Positions 34,889 through 45,124 of a DNA stretch of 45,124 nucleotides are shown one piece after another. Numbering within the stretch: position 1 is the stretch's first letter; the number at the start of each line of letters is the position of its first letter. Made by a program: the position numbers and the translations under genes. The notes beneath the pieces were generated by a model, which saw nothing but the letters and a program-made list of their open reading frames with translations, did not search any database and was not told the DNA's origin. This DNA comes from an uncultured Bacteroidota bacterium (GTDB lineage Bacteria > Bacteroidota > Bacteroidia > Chitinophagales > Chitinophagaceae), in contig CAMLGR010000019.1 in assembly GCA_946479615.1 (NCBI GenBank), positions 1 through 45,124 of the forward strand, written 5' to 3'.

Positions 34889-37800
34889 TTAATTCAGTTT
34901 GATCAGTTTTACTATTTTCCGCTGGTCACCCTGGATCAGTTCTACTATGTAAGTACCACTTCTCCATTTCTCTCCCACTCTTAGTATAGTACCTGCAGAT
35001 ACTCTCGGGTATTGCTCGATCATACGCCCATTGATATCTGCTACTCTCACCGAGATACTATTATCATATCTTCCACTGATCAACAGATCAAAGTAAGAAG
35101 CGCTTGGATTCGGCATGGCTTTCGCATCAAATAATCCTTCCTGTACCATCGATTCTTTTGTTGCTGTTTCGATAGCAGCTGATCTGCCTGTTACCTGAGT
35201 GCGGCCGGTACAATTCACCGTTACCGCAGCTGCTGAACTATAACTACCTGTATAATTTAAAAGACCTACACTGATAATTCCCAAACTCAATATTCCTCCG
35301 CCGGTACCACCGGATATGACAAACAATTTATAATTAAGTGGAGTGGCCGCTTTGTCTGTAATATTCACGCCCAGTAATTCGATAGGGCCATCAGTCGTTT
35401 TGATAGTAAGACCGGCATTCGAGGCAAAGCTGGTATACACGGCTGCAGCCCATCTCCAATTCAGTGACACACCTGTTTTATCACTTGATACATCCGCCGT
35501 CCATTTTATATTATTAATATTACCTGGCAGGTTCGACGGAACGAGATAAGACAACCCTGTCATAAATACATTTCCATTATAATTTAATGGCACGACCGTT
35601 TCCCAAACTCCGTTTACAAATGAGGTATTAGGAATAACCACCGATGCATCGAAGCGGATATGTGCATCCGGCACATTCAACGTCACCAATTGATTATTGA
35701 CCGTATAAGTGATCTTACTGTTACGAACATTAAAATTGACAGGACCATTACCCAGTGCGGAAGGATCAAAGATGCTGTTAAACCAGATATATCTGCCTGC
35801 TTTTATAGCTGAACTATTAAATCCTGCGGTCAAAGAAGTACTTGCTGAACAATCCTGCTGCACAGGTACCGGCGACACGGTTACTGCTACATTCTGTGTA
35901 TTACTGCATCCATCAGCTGTTAATTCATAATTATAAATAACGCTGACTGCTGCATTGCTGGTATTTGTTAATGTTTCGCTGATAGCTCCTGTTCCATTAG
36001 CAGCCGGGTTACTGATACCGGTTACTACTGCACGGCTCCAGGTAAATTCAGTTCCTGCCGTGGCGCTTGCAGGCGTATAATTAAACACACTTCCGCTTGC
36101 AGTTGTTGCTGCCAGGCTGCTGCTTAATACCGGTTTTGCATGAGTAGTTAACAGGGCTGCATTGGTAAGAGATGATCCCTGGCTATTCGTCCATACGGTT
36201 CTGTATTGTTTATTATTATCAGCAGCACCCGCTACGAATGAATACGATCCACTGGTTGCACCGGAAATATTTGTCCAGGTAGCGCCATTGTCCGCGCTTA
36301 CCTGCCATTGTGCTGTTGGAGCCGGACTGCCGGTAGCATTCGATTTAAATCCAACCGTTTCATTTGCACAAACCGAAAGTGAAATGGGATGCGTTACAAC
36401 AACAGGACCTGCATTATAATTAGCCACATATTGACTGGCGCCCACGCTCACACTGAAGAATGCATATTGCATTCCTTTGATCGTTTGAATCGTAAAGGCA
36501 AGCGGTGCACCATCCTTCGTCATAGAAGTCAGTTGTCCGTTTGCAGATTGCACCGGCACCATTGCCCGCATATTATTCGCACCTGTCAGCGCGGTAATCG
36601 TAAAACTGAGTTGTCCATTATTCCAGGTCATATCATCAAAAGAAGACCCATTGCGCGCATCCAGCCAGGTCAGCATCTGGCGCGCTGCAATAACAGGGAC
36701 ATTATGTGCAATAGCCGAAGCAATGATTGCATTGGCGCCTGAATGAACAGCCGAATCGGTATGCATATTGGCACAGAACACACCATAGTACCCTTCCGGC
36801 CCCTGTGCTTTATCCAATAATGCATTGGCAAAATAAGTATAATCGATCGCCGCTTCATCACTCATTTGTGTTGCTACCTGGTAACAATCGATGATCGATC
36901 CATCCAGGTCAGCAAAACGCATAGGCGCGCCTGAACCGGTGAATAAACCCGGGCGATTTTGCACCCAGGCCGCCGGCCAGTAATAATAGTTTACATCCAG
37001 TCGTATTCCGTTTTGCGCCTGCACTTTCGCTATACTGGCCCAATCGCTCCAGGTCACACAATGATTTCTGTTAGTAACACAGGGAGGCAGGCTCGGTAAT
37101 ACTGATTTGAATAAAGACATCTGTGAAGTAATATCATCCTGGAACTGCGCTGCTGTTACATCGGCGCAATTGGTATTGACATGCAATGCAATTTCAAATC
37201 CATCTGCATCGAAAGCTGCTGCATGCGGATTATCAAATGTACCGTTATAAATATACGAGGTGCCGCGGATAGCTTTCCAGTCAGCTACATCCTGTGGCGT
37301 ATTCGGACCTTGCGTTTTAAAATAATTGAACTGACCGGTTGTTCCATTAAAACTATGATCATCACCTGTCATAACCACTACCGCTTTATGATCGCTTGGC
37401 AGGAACCAGAATCTTGGTAAAGGTTTGCGGTGAAGATTGCTTTGCAGGATAATATTTATCAGCAGGCGTTGTTGTTCATCTGCCTGTGGTATCGCTATTT
37501 TATTGAAGTCTACATAATCAGGTGTATTGGTACCAAAAAACATATCATCAGAACGGACAGGGCCGGTAGTACCATCCCGCTTTTGGCCCGCCCAGGCCGG
37601 ATTGCCCTGGCGTGTATACACAATGGAACGAGGCAGATCATATGTAAATGCAATCGCTTTTCCACCATTACTGCCGACTGTTCTGGAAGTAATAGCCGGA
37701 TAAGGCAATGCTGTTGTCGCATTTAAATATAAAGTAGCAAGTGAAGAAGCTCCATTTAAATTATAGATATCCGAAACACCATGAAACTGTATGGTCTCTC

Positions 37801-39124
37801 CTACTATTCCTGCACCCGGACCTGAAGTTGTATTGATTTGCAGGTACTGATCGGGTACCGTTCCATCTACCTTTGTAATACCAAGTAAAGATGATAATTC
37901 AACAGAAGGCCTGAACGCGATGAATGTTCCACCGGCATTTACCCAGTTGGTAAACATAGCAGCCTGTGAAGCTGTAATACTCATTTCACCTAAAATGATC
38001 ACATCATAATTAGCAAGATCGGCTGCATTGGTTTGTGAAATATCTTTTGCCGTGTATTCATTCAATCCTTCTGCTTTTAGTATTTCTGTGGTATAACGGC
38101 TGAAAGGATTGGCAATCGAACTTAAAACCAGTATAGGTCCGCCGGGACCATCGGGAGCAGGAATAGGAGCTATAGTGAACGACCATGTATAATCATTGCT
38201 CAATGGATTTCCTGCCAGATCTTTTACCCCGGAAGCACCGCCTTTAATAGTAGCCGTATATACAGCACTATTGGTAAAAGCAGCGCCTGGCGTCAATGTG
38301 GCCTGATTAGCTGAAACAGCAACAGAAGCCGGCACGATTGCATTGGACGCATCACGTAATTGAAAAGAAGAAGCGGTAACAGTAGCCGGATCGATCCATT
38401 CTGTAAATGAAACTGAAACAGAACTATGCACAGGAACACCTGTTGCTCCATTAACAGGAGAAGTTGTTGTAACAACCGGCGGGGTTACATCTGCAGTAAT
38501 AGTTGTATTGAATATCACATCTACCCAATAATTACCACCGTTTGATCCGTTTGAAGGAAAAACAGGTGTAGCTGCATATCCATATACACCATTTAATCCA
38601 TCCTCACCGCTGGCAAGTGCACGAAGCGGGCCATTGACAATAGCTTGCGTGAAATAATTATTGCTGGCTGCATAATCACCTGAGGTATTGTGATAAGAAG
38701 CAATATAAGTTGTATTAGCTGTGATAGCAACCGGGCTTTGAAATAAAGCCTGCTGCCAGCCTGAAGCCGTTTCTCCGTTAAAAACCACCTGCGCCAGCAA
38801 GGTGCCGGCACTGTTCCATAATTGTCCGGTATGTACGCCTCCGATACCATCGGGTTTGTAATATCGAATGCCCGTAATGTATCCATTCTGTGTGCTCTGG
38901 AATTTTACACCTAATGATATTCCCTGACCGTCATTATAATGACCGGAAGCAGGCATATCCGTGGGTTGAAAAATACTTATATTCTGTGCAGACACCCATA
39001 AAGGCACCGACAGAATAAAAAGGAACGCAAAAGTTAAAAAAGATTGTTTAGGGGAAAGGGTGTTTAGCAGGCGACAGTAGCTGCCTCCTTTATATGGCAG
39101 TGCCATAGAATAGGTAGTTCTCAT
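34889..39124 (-). CDS. Giant T9SS-exported protein: DUF4082, Ig-like, amidotransferase-like and deacetylase-like domains
   Basis: 1411 residues. The signal segment is about 29-46 (ending WVSA); M7 is a possible shorter start. Domains are DUF4082 (about 50-205), SbsA-type Ig-like (about 212-318, DVTPPVVTTTSPVNGATGVP), a class-I-amidotransferase-like fold (about 328-440, ILVLSSIANPFSRYTTEILK), and a deacetylase-like region (about 560-800, VVVMTGDDHSFNGTTGQFNY). An Ig-like domain (about 920-1005) and a T9SS type A sorting domain (about 1330-1411, NPSASYFDLLISG) complete it. It is expected on the cell surface or released. It is a close paralogue of the next gene, whose middle region is nearly collinear. 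The NodB-type motif TFDDG is TGDDH here, and the H-x3-H site is not intact, so catalysis is uncertain. Confidence 0.85.
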   Translation of the reverse strand: MRTTYSMALPYKGGSYCRLLNTLSPKQSFLTFAFLFILSVPLWVSAQNISIFQPTDMPASGHYNDGQGISLGVKFQSTQNGYITGIRYYKPDGIGGVHTGQLWNSAGTLLAQVVFNGETASGWQQALFQSPVAITANTTYIASYHNTSGDYAASNNYFTQAIVNGPLRALASGEDGLNGVYGYAATPVFPSNGSNGGNYWVDVIFNTTITADVTPPVVTTTSPVNGATGVPVHSSVSVSFTEWIDPATVTASSFQLRDASNAIVPASVAVSANQATLTPGAAFTNSAVYTATIKGGASGVKDLAGNPLSNDYTWSFTIAPIPAPDGPGGPILVLSSIANPFSRYTTEILKAEGLNEYTAKDISQTNAADLANYDVIILGEMSITASQAAMFTNWVNAGGTFIAFRPSVELSSLLGITKVDGTVPDQYLQINTTSGPGAGIVGETIQFHGVSDIYNLNGASSLATLYLNATTALPYPAITSRTVGSNGGKAIAFTYDLPRSIVYTRQGNPAWAGQKRDGTTGPVRSDDMFFGTNTPDYVDFNKIAIPQADEQQRLLINIILQSNLHRKPLPRFWFLPSDHKAVVVMTGDDHSFNGTTGQFNYFKTQGPNTPQDVADWKAIRGTSYIYNGTFDNPHAAAFDADGFEIALHVNTNCADVTAAQFQDDITSQMSLFKSVLPSLPPCVTNRNHCVTWSDWASIAKVQAQNGIRLDVNYYYWPAAWVQNRPGLFTGSGAPMRFADLDGSIIDCYQVATQMSDEAAIDYTYFANALLDKAQGPEGYYGVFCANMHTDSAVHSGANAIIASAIAHNVPVIAARQMLTWLDARNGSSFDDMTWNNGQLSFTITALTGANNMRAMVPVQSANGQLTSMTKDGAPLAFTIQTIKGMQYAFFSVSVGASQYVANYNAGPVVVTHPISLSVCANETVGFKSNATGSPAPTAQWQVSADNGATWTNISGATSGSYSFVAGAADNNKQYRTVWTNSQGSSLTNAALLTTHAKPVLSSSLAATTASGSVFNYTPASATAGTEFTWSRAVVTGISNPAANGTGAISETLTNTSNAAVSVIYNYELTADGCSNTQNVAVTVSPVPVQQDCSASTSLTAGFNSSAIKAGRYIWFNSIFDPSALGNGPVNFNVRNSKITYTVNNQLVTLNVPDAHIRFDASVVIPNTSFVNGVWETVVPLNYNGNVFMTGLSYLVPSNLPGNINNIKWTADVSSDKTGVSLNWRWAAAVYTSFASNAGLTIKTTDGPIELLGVNITDKAATPLNYKLFVISGGTGGGILSLGIISVGLLNYTGSYSSAAAVTVNCTGRTQVTGRSAAIETATKESMVQEGLFDAKAMPNPSASYFDLLISGRYDNSISVRVADINGRMIEQYPRVSAGTILRVGEKWRSGTYIVELIQGDQRKIVKLIKLN

Positions 39125-39516
39125 AAACTGTAAGGTCTATTTAGGTTGTTAAGAAAATGGCTAACGGGGATAGAGGAGCAGTCAGTTGCGCAAGAGATAT
39201 TGGTAAGATAACTTCCGCTTGAAGGAAAAAGAATAACCATTGAAGAGTTATTCCGAGGCGTATAAACGAAAACATTTATCGCCTGGATTTGATTTCGATT
39301 AATATTTTATAAAAAAATCAAACAATGACCAATTAGTAATTTTACGTATGAGTGTTGTTCGTGTCAGGTGTTAGATTTCAGGGGATTATTCATTCATAAT
39401 TCATAATTACCATTAACATCTAAAAACCAACACTACTATCCTACAGCCGTTCTCTAACAAAAGTAAAAGAGCTGCTCCGAAGTAACAGCTCTTTTACCCG
39501 TGATATTAATTTATTA
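39125..39516. other. Gene-free region between the two giant paralogues
   Basis: 392 bp. It contains the terminator of the right-hand gene (39463-39497) and otherwise AT-rich DNA that should hold the promoter of the left-hand gene. I could not identify a TTTG/TAnnTTTG pair on the leftward strand. Confidence 0.6.
39463..39497 (-). terminator. Intrinsic terminator of the right-hand giant gene
   Basis: 12-bp perfect stem GTAAAAGAGCTG (39463-39474) / CAGCTCTTTTAC (39486-39497), 11-nt loop; the leftward strand continues into TTTTG. It lies 19 bp after the stop, so the two giant genes are separate transcripts. Confidence 0.87.
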
Positions 39517-42500
39517 TTACTTAATCATCATTTTCCTGGTAATCGATTCACTTTCGCCTTCGAGACGATAGTAATAAACACCTGCTGAAAGATTGTTACT
39601 GCGAACAGGGATCGTATAAGAACCTGCTTCCCTTGTCTGTTCCAGCAATACCTTAAGCAATCTGCCATTTACATCATACAATGTCAGGCGGATCTTCTGT
39701 GTCTTCGGTATTTGCAATTCGATCAAAGAAGTACCCGTAAAAGGATTAGGCGTATTCTGACCAAGCCCCAGTTTGGCAGGTATGATCTTAACCGCTGGTG
39801 TTGCTTTATTCTCTGATACAACTTCCCCGGTTTGCACCGGTGTTACAGAACGTGCAACACCACTGCATGAAGTCACATTGAGTGTCTTGGTGCCCAGTGT
39901 GCCTGTAGTCGTACAACCATTGGCATCCGTGATCGATGTAAGGTTCAGAACAACGGTAGATGGTACGAATACCACATCCACCCAATAGTTACTGCCCTGG
40001 TATCCTGAACTGGGGAAGCCGGCAGATCCATACAGGAATACTCCATTCATGCCATCGGTACCATCAGCCAGTCCGGTAAGAGGACCATTGGTAACTCCTG
40101 CTGCTGTGAAATAATTATCAGAATAAGAATAATAACCTGACGCTGAATAACAACTGGCCACATACGTAGTACCTGCTGTTACAGCCACCGGTGTTGTAAA
40201 GTTTACTGTTTGCCATCCGGAAGCACTTCCATTGGCAAAGTTTACTGTACCAAGCAGGGCTTGCGTACTGTTATTATACAAATTCAATGTATAGATACCA
40301 GCATCGGTGGCGCTGCCTTTATAGAAACGGATGCTCTTGATCAAACCGTTGGCGGTAGTTCTGAATTTCATACCTGTTTCGATCGGCAATCCATCATTCT
40401 GTCCCGCTATAGTTGGAACAGCGGTGTTGGCCCATAAGCTGGTAGCAGTTGGAGTTATATTCGTATTGATCGTGCTGCCACTGGTTACATTGCTGTAAGG
40501 TGTACCATTAATTGTTACTGTAAAAGGACCTGTGCCGGCTGTAGCTGTAAAGATTGCTGAAGCCGTACTGTTATCACAAACTGTTGTGCTGCCTGCAGTG
40601 ATATTTCCTGCTGGTGGCGGAGCTACTACTACTGCTTTAGCAAGAGAAGTAGCCGAACAACCATTCACGGCATTGGTAACAGTGAAATTACCCGCTGTGC
40701 TCACCGTTATACTCTGCGTGGTCGCTCCTGTGCTCCAGGTATTACCGGAAGTTGAGCTGGCTGTCAGGATCACACTTGAACCCTGGCAGATCGTTGGCGA
40801 TACGTTGGTTGAGATAGTCGGTACAGCAGGCACTGCTTTTGGCGCTGCTACTGCACTTGTTGTCGGACTGCTACAGCTAAGCAATGTTTGTCTTACTGTA
40901 TAGGTAGCAGCCGTTGGCACTGTAATCGATGTGGTAGTAGCACCGGTACTCCATGTTAAAGTACCGAGAACATTTCCTGCCGTCAGTGTTGAACTTCCAC
41001 AGTTATTCACCACACTGATCGTTGGCGCAGGAATGATCGAAGTAGTTGGCGATGCCGTAGCGCTTCTCAATGCACTCGAACAACCGTTTAGAGTTTGCAA
41101 TACGGTATACGTACCACTTTTTGTAACCGTGATCGGATTCACCGTCTCGCCGGTACTCCACAATAAGGTACCGGTGAAACCTGCTGCTGTAAGTTTAGAA
41201 CTACCACAAGCATTAGATACACTGATCGTAGGAGTAGCAGGGATGGCATTCACAGTCAGTTTAACTGCTGCTGTAGTAGCAGTACCCTGGCTGTTTGTCC
41301 AGACTGCACGGTATTGTTTGTTATTATCACCTGTTGCTGATGTAAATGTATAAGTAACGGCCGTTGCACCAGAGATATTCGACCAGCTGGTACCATTCGT
41401 ACTTACCTGCCATTGTACAGTCGGAGCAGGATTACCTGTTGCCGCTGTTGTAAAGCTGGCTGCAGAACCTGCACAAGCTGTATCGGCAATTGGTTGCGTA
41501 GAAATTACAGGAGCACTAAGCGGAACATTATAATTAGCCACATAAATAGAAGTACCGGTTGGCACTGCGAAGAACGCATATTGAACACCTTTGATCGTTT
41601 GTGTAGTATATGTAACCGCGCTGCCATTCTTCGTGATAGAAACCAATGGACCACTTTCTGATTGTACCGGCACCATCGTTTGCAGGTTACGTGCACCTGC
41701 AAGAGCAGTTACCGTGAATGTTAATTTTCCACCGGCCCAGCTCATATTGCTGAAATAAGAATTATTTCTTCCATCGAGCCATGTCAGCATCTGCTTGGCA
41801 GAAACAACAGGCACATTGTGCGCTATGGCAGATTGAACAACTGCTATAGCACCGGAGTGAGTAGCCGAATCGGTATGCATATTCGTAGTGAATACGCCAT
41901 AGTATCCTTCTGTACCCTGTGCTTTATCGAGTAACTGATCGATGAATGGCCTGTAGGTCAGTTGCGATTCATCAGACATTTGCGTGGTCGCCTGGTAACA
42001 ATCGATCAATGTACCATCAGAATCAGCAAAACGCATAGGCATACCCGAACCGGTAAACATACCCGGACGGTTCAATACCCATTGTGCAGGCCAGTAATAA
42101 TAGTTTACATCCAGCCTGATGCCATTCTGTACTTCCACTTTCGCTGCAGAAGCCCAATCGCTCCATGCAATACAGTGAATACGGTTGGTAACCGGTTTGG
42201 AAACTGTTGGATAGTTACCTGCGAAATATGCCAGGTAATTAATAAAGAGATCAGACAATGCTGAAGGACTTACATCCTGGCAATTGGTATTGATATGTGA
42301 ACCGATCTCAAATCCATCTGCTTCGAAGGCAGAAGCCTCTGTATTGGTCAATGTACCATTATAGATATAAGAGGTACCGCGGATCGCTTTCCAGTCAGCT
42401 ACATCTGTTGCGGTATTTGGCCCCATCGATTTGAAATAATTGAACTGGCCGGTTGTACCATTGAATCCATGGTCATCACCTGTCATTACCACAGCCGCTT

Positions 42501-45124
42501 TATGGCCGCTTGGCAGGAACCAGAATCGTGGCAATGGCTTACGATGCATACTTGCCTGTGTGATAATATTGGTCAGCAGGTGTTGTTGCTCATCTGCCTG
42601 TGGTATTGCAATCTTATTGAAATCGATCCAGTCTGCAGAACCCGCACCATAATACATATCGTCCGAACGGATGGGACCTGCCGTACCATCACGTTTCTGA
42701 GCGGCCCATGCAGGATTACCCTGGCGTGTGTATACAATCGATTTGGAAAGATCGTAGGTAAAGGCAACTGCTCTGCCGCCATTGCTTCCTACCGTTCTTA
42801 ATGTTACAGCAGGATTTACAGTTGCAGTAGTTGCATTGGAATATAAGGTGGCCAGGCTGGTAGCTCCATTCAATGTATACAGGTCGGCTGTTCCGTGGTA
42901 TTGTATGGTTTGATTAACAATACCTGCACCCGGACCTGAAGCCGTATTCACCAGCAGGTATTGATCGCTGATCAATCCTGATACTTTTGTAATACCCAGT
43001 AAAGAAGCGAATTGTACATCAGGACGGAAGGCGATGAAAGTACCACCTGCATTTACCCAGGTAGTGAACATCGTTACCTGTGCAGCAGTGACACTCATTT
43101 CTCCCAGTATCACTACATCATAATTATTCAGATCAGCAGCTGTTACCTGCGAGATATCTTTTGCAGTAAACTCATTCAATCCCTGTGCACGTAATATTTC
43201 TACTGTATAACGGCTGAATGGATTTGCAGCAGAACTTACCACGAGTATCGGCCCGCCGGGACCATCTGTTGGTGGCGGTGCGGAAGGATCTGCAGTACTG
43301 AATGTCCAGGTATAATCACTGGCCATTGCATTACCTGCTACATCTTTCACACCGGTGCTGGTACCTTTTATTTTCGCTGTATAAGAAGCTGAATTTGCTA
43401 ATGCTGTTGTAGGCGTTAAGATAGCCTGCGTAGCAGTAGCTGTCACTGTATAAGGAACCAGTGCATTCGCTGCATTTCTTAATTCAAATGTAGATGAAGT
43501 AATAGTAGAGGTATTGATCGGTTCGTTGAATGTAACGGTAACCGTTGTACCAATACTGGCTCCTGCTGAACCCGATCCCGGAGATACAGCAGATACGACA
43601 GGCGGTGTAACATCGGGTCCTACGCTTGCGGAGAACACGATATCTGCCCAATAGCTACTTGCATGATAAGTACCCGTTGGGAAAGAAGGAGTAGATGCAT
43701 AAATGTATAGACCATTACCCCCATCTTCACCATCATACAATGCGCGCAACGGGCCATTTACTACCTGGTCGGCAAATGCATACTCTGTTGTTACATATTG
43801 ACCGCTTGGGGTATGGTAAGCAATTATATATGTTGTATTGACAGATACTGCCACAGGGTTTGTAAACAATACCTGCTGCCAGCCGGAAGAAGTTTCATTC
43901 ACGAATGTAGCTTCTGCCAGTTTCACACCGGTATTGCTCCATAGTGTACCTGTATGCACACCGGTTGTTCCTGTTCCTTTATAATAACGGGCACCGGTAA
44001 TATAACCAGCCTGGGATACACGGAACTTCACACCAAGCGATAATCCTGTTGCTTCATTGATCGTACCACCTGTTGGTGAACTTGTTCCAAAAATATTAGA
44101 AGGCACAGCCGCTGCTGCTACCGTGGTGAATGATCCTGTATAGTTTGCTGCGAGGGCATTACCGGCCGGGTCTTTCACCCCGCTGCTGCCACCTGTGATC
44201 GCAATAGTATATGTAGTAGAGTTCGCCAGTACTGCTGAAGGTGTAATGGTAACCTGTGGTCCAACTGTGGCTACAGTGGCCGGAACAACAGTCGTCCCGT
44301 TTTTCAACTGTACCGTCGTCGTCGTTACAGTTGAAGCATTAACGGCTTCACTGAAGTTGATTACGATATTAGCATTCGTTGCTACACCTGTGCTTCCGCT
44401 GACCGGTACGGTAGAGGAAACCACCGGCGCCGTATTATCCGGCGGAGCCGAACTTGTAAATACGATATCTACCCAATAGTTACTGGTTTGATACGTATTG
44501 TTAGGAAATGCTGGTGTGCTGCCATATATATATAATCCATTACCTCCGTCTTCACCATTAGCGAGTGCACGTAATGATCCGTTAACAACGGCTGCCGTAA
44601 AGAATGGATCGGCGGCTACATAACCATTCGGAGCCAGGTAAGAAATAACATACGATGTATTCGCTGTAATGGCCACCGGCGCACCAAATAGTACCTGCTG
44701 CCATCCCGAAGATGTTTCGTTGATAAATGTAGCTTCTGCCAGTTTCACACCAGCATTGCTCCATAATGTTCCGATATGCGTACCGGTAGCGCCCGTTGGT
44801 TTGTAATAACGTACGCCTGTTACATAACCCGCGGTCGTACTTCTGAATTTCATACCTAATGTAGCAGCAGCATCAGCGATCAACGTACTGCCTGCCGCAT
44901 CAGTAGGCTGGAATATAGTAGAAGTAGTGTTGCCGGTAACAGTGACTGTTCTGTTGGTAGCAGAACCTGCTGCACCCGGAACGCTCATTCTGCCGCTGTC
45001 GTCAAAACCACGTACTTTAATATTAACTGATCCGGCGGTAGTAGCTGTCCATGAGAAAGTCCAGCTGGTAGTGCCGGTAGCAGGCTGCCAGGTAGTACCG
45101 CCATCAACCGATACTTCAATACCT
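39517..45124 (-). CDS. Giant T9SS-exported DUF4082 protein, N-terminus outside window
   Basis: At least 1868 residues are visible; the frame stays open from 44988 to the right edge. No start codon or signal peptide is visible. From the N-terminal side: an Ig-like strand region (SVDGGTTWQPATGTTSWTFS), DUF4082 (44925-44450), SbsA-type Ig-like, DUF4082 (44097-43625), Ig-like, an amidotransferase-like fold, a deacetylase-like region (MTGDDHGFNGTTGQF), and an Ig-like domain. Three 65-residue repeats with paired Cys follow (ATPTISVSNACGSSKL and relatives, 41250-40600), then a third DUF4082 (40437-39960) and a T9SS type A sorting domain (NPFTGTSLIELQIPK...SITRKMMIK). It shares its whole middle block with the neighbouring paralogue. 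The role is unknown; adhesion or polysaccharide processing at the surface is inferred. Confidence 0.85.
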   Translation of the reverse strand, partial: GIEVSVDGGTTWQPATGTTSWTFSWTATTAGSVNIKVRGFDDSGRMSVPGAAGSATNRTVTVTGNTTSTIFQPTDAAGSTLIADAAATLGMKFRSTTAGYVTGVRYYKPTGATGTHIGTLWSNAGVKLAEATFINETSSGWQQVLFGAPVAITANTSYVISYLAPNGYVAADPFFTAAVVNGSLRALANGEDGGNGLYIYGSTPAFPNNTYQTSNYWVDIVFTSSAPPDNTAPVVSSTVPVSGSTGVATNANIVINFSEAVNASTVTTTTVQLKNGTTVVPATVATVGPQVTITPSAVLANSTTYTIAITGGSSGVKDPAGNALAANYTGSFTTVAAAAVPSNIFGTSSPTGGTINEATGLSLGVKFRVSQAGYITGARYYKGTGTTGVHTGTLWSNTGVKLAEATFVNETSSGWQQVLFTNPVAVSVNTTYIIAYHTPSGQYVTTEYAFADQVVNGPLRALYDGEDGGNGLYIYASTPSFPTGTYHASSYWADIVFSASVGPDVTPPVVSAVSPGSGSAGASIGTTVTVTFNEPINTSTITSSTFELRNAANALVPYTVTATATQAILTPTTALANSASYTAKIKGTSTGVKDVAGNAMASDYTWTFSTADPSAPPPTDGPGGPILVVSSAANPFSRYTVEILRAQGLNEFTAKDISQVTAADLNNYDVVILGEMSVTAAQVTMFTTWVNAGGTFIAFRPDVQFASLLGITKVSGLISDQYLLVNTASGPGAGIVNQTIQYHGTADLYTLNGATSLATLYSNATTATVNPAVTLRTVGSNGGRAVAFTYDLSKSIVYTRQGNPAWAAQKRDGTAGPIRSDDMYYGAGSADWIDFNKIAIPQADEQQHLLTNIITQASMHRKPLPRFWFLPSGHKAAVVMTGDDHGFNGTTGQFNYFKSMGPNTATDVADWKAIRGTSYIYNGTLTNTEASAFEADGFEIGSHINTNCQDVSPSALSDLFINYLAYFAGNYPTVSKPVTNRIHCIAWSDWASAAKVEVQNGIRLDVNYYYWPAQWVLNRPGMFTGSGMPMRFADSDGTLIDCYQATTQMSDESQLTYRPFIDQLLDKAQGTEGYYGVFTTNMHTDSATHSGAIAVVQSAIAHNVPVVSAKQMLTWLDGRNNSYFSNMSWAGGKLTFTVTALAGARNLQTMVPVQSESGPLVSITKNGSAVTYTTQTIKGVQYAFFAVPTGTSIYVANYNVPLSAPVISTQPIADTACAGSAASFTTAATGNPAPTVQWQVSTNGTSWSNISGATAVTYTFTSATGDNNKQYRAVWTNSQGTATTAAVKLTVNAIPATPTISVSNACGSSKLTAAGFTGTLLWSTGETVNPITVTKSGTYTVLQTLNGCSSALRSATASPTTSIIPAPTISVVNNCGSSTLTAGNVLGTLTWSTGATTTSITVPTAATYTVRQTLLSCSSPTTSAVAAPKAVPAVPTISTNVSPTICQGSSVILTASSTSGNTWSTGATTQSITVSTAGNFTVTNAVNGCSATSLAKAVVVAPPPAGNITAGSTTVCDNSTASAIFTATAGTGPFTVTINGTPYSNVTSGSTINTNITPTATSLWANTAVPTIAGQNDGLPIETGMKFRTTANGLIKSIRFYKGSATDAGIYTLNLYNNSTQALLGTVNFANGSASGWQTVNFTTPVAVTAGTTYVASCYSASGYYSYSDNYFTAAGVTNGPLTGLADGTDGMNGVFLYGSAGFPSSGYQGSNYWVDVVFVPSTVVLNLTSITDANGCTTTGTLGTKTLNVTSCSGVARSVTPVQTGEVVSENKATPAVKIIPAKLGLGQNTPNPFTGTSLIELQIPKTQKIRLTLYDVNGRLLKVLLEQTREAGSYTIPVRSNNLSAGVYYYRLEGESESITRKMMIK

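Noticed and set aside
40210..44764. Several 60-140 codon frames on both strands opposite or within the giant DUF4082 gene
   Set aside because: They arise from the Thr/Ala/Gly/Val-rich repetitive coding sequence; none has independent features.

Overview
The window looks like chromosomal DNA of a Bacteroidota bacterium, most likely of the Chitinophagaceae. The evidence is a SusC/SusD pair, an outer-membrane lipoprotein-rich polysaccharide-utilisation locus, type IX secretion (T9SS) C-terminal sorting domains, a promoter matching the Bacteroidota form TTTG-N20-TAAATTTG, and A-rich leaders instead of Shine-Dalgarno sites. The family-level placement is inference.

Region 1 (1-17.8 kb) is a polysaccharide-utilisation locus. 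A leftward gene run encodes a PKD-type lipoprotein, SusC, SusD, a VCBS/ASPIC lipoprotein and two GH16 lipoproteins; the last GH16 gene leaves the left edge. Diverging from it is a membrane-spanning propeller/triple-Tyr sensor with a cytoplasmic LuxR-type HTH, followed by a secreted double beta-helix (GH55-like/pectate-lyase-3) protein with a C-terminal propeller. GH16 plus GH55-like enzymes point to beta-1,3-glucan (laminarin or fungal/plant glucan) as substrate. Three copies of an 18-bp direct-repeat motif lie upstream of the sensor gene (two copies) and of the beta-helix gene (one copy), and are candidate operators for the sensor.

Region 2 (17.8-23.7 kb) carries small housekeeping or unknown genes: DUF1415, an unknown protein, DUF5655, a DUF937-like protein with an EF-hand loop, a SatD-like/DUF3307 pair behind three 29-bp iterons, an MgtC-family membrane protein, a PepSY-like periplasmic protein and an unknown protein.

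Region 3 (23.7-30.8 kb) holds a 1134-residue GH18-NodB-GT2 fusion that resembles PgaB and PgaC joined in one chain, a hybrid histidine kinase with receiver and HPt domains, a small membrane protein, and a LytTR response regulator.

Region 4 (30.8-34.7 kb) contains a serine esterase diverging from a tightly coupled ATP-grasp / Uma2 / GCS2-ligase operon with a very clear promoter and terminator. This is the best candidate in the window for an undescribed amidoligase pathway. A 4-oxalocrotonate tautomerase follows.

Region 5 (34.7-45.1 kb) begins with an inverted-repeat element built of CAGAG modules, also seen at the left edge where it runs into the GH16 3' end. Two giant tandem paralogues follow (DUF4082, Ig-like, amidotransferase-like, deacetylase-like, T9SS sorting domain); the second is cut by the right edge. 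No tRNA, rRNA, CRISPR array or transposase gene was recognised.
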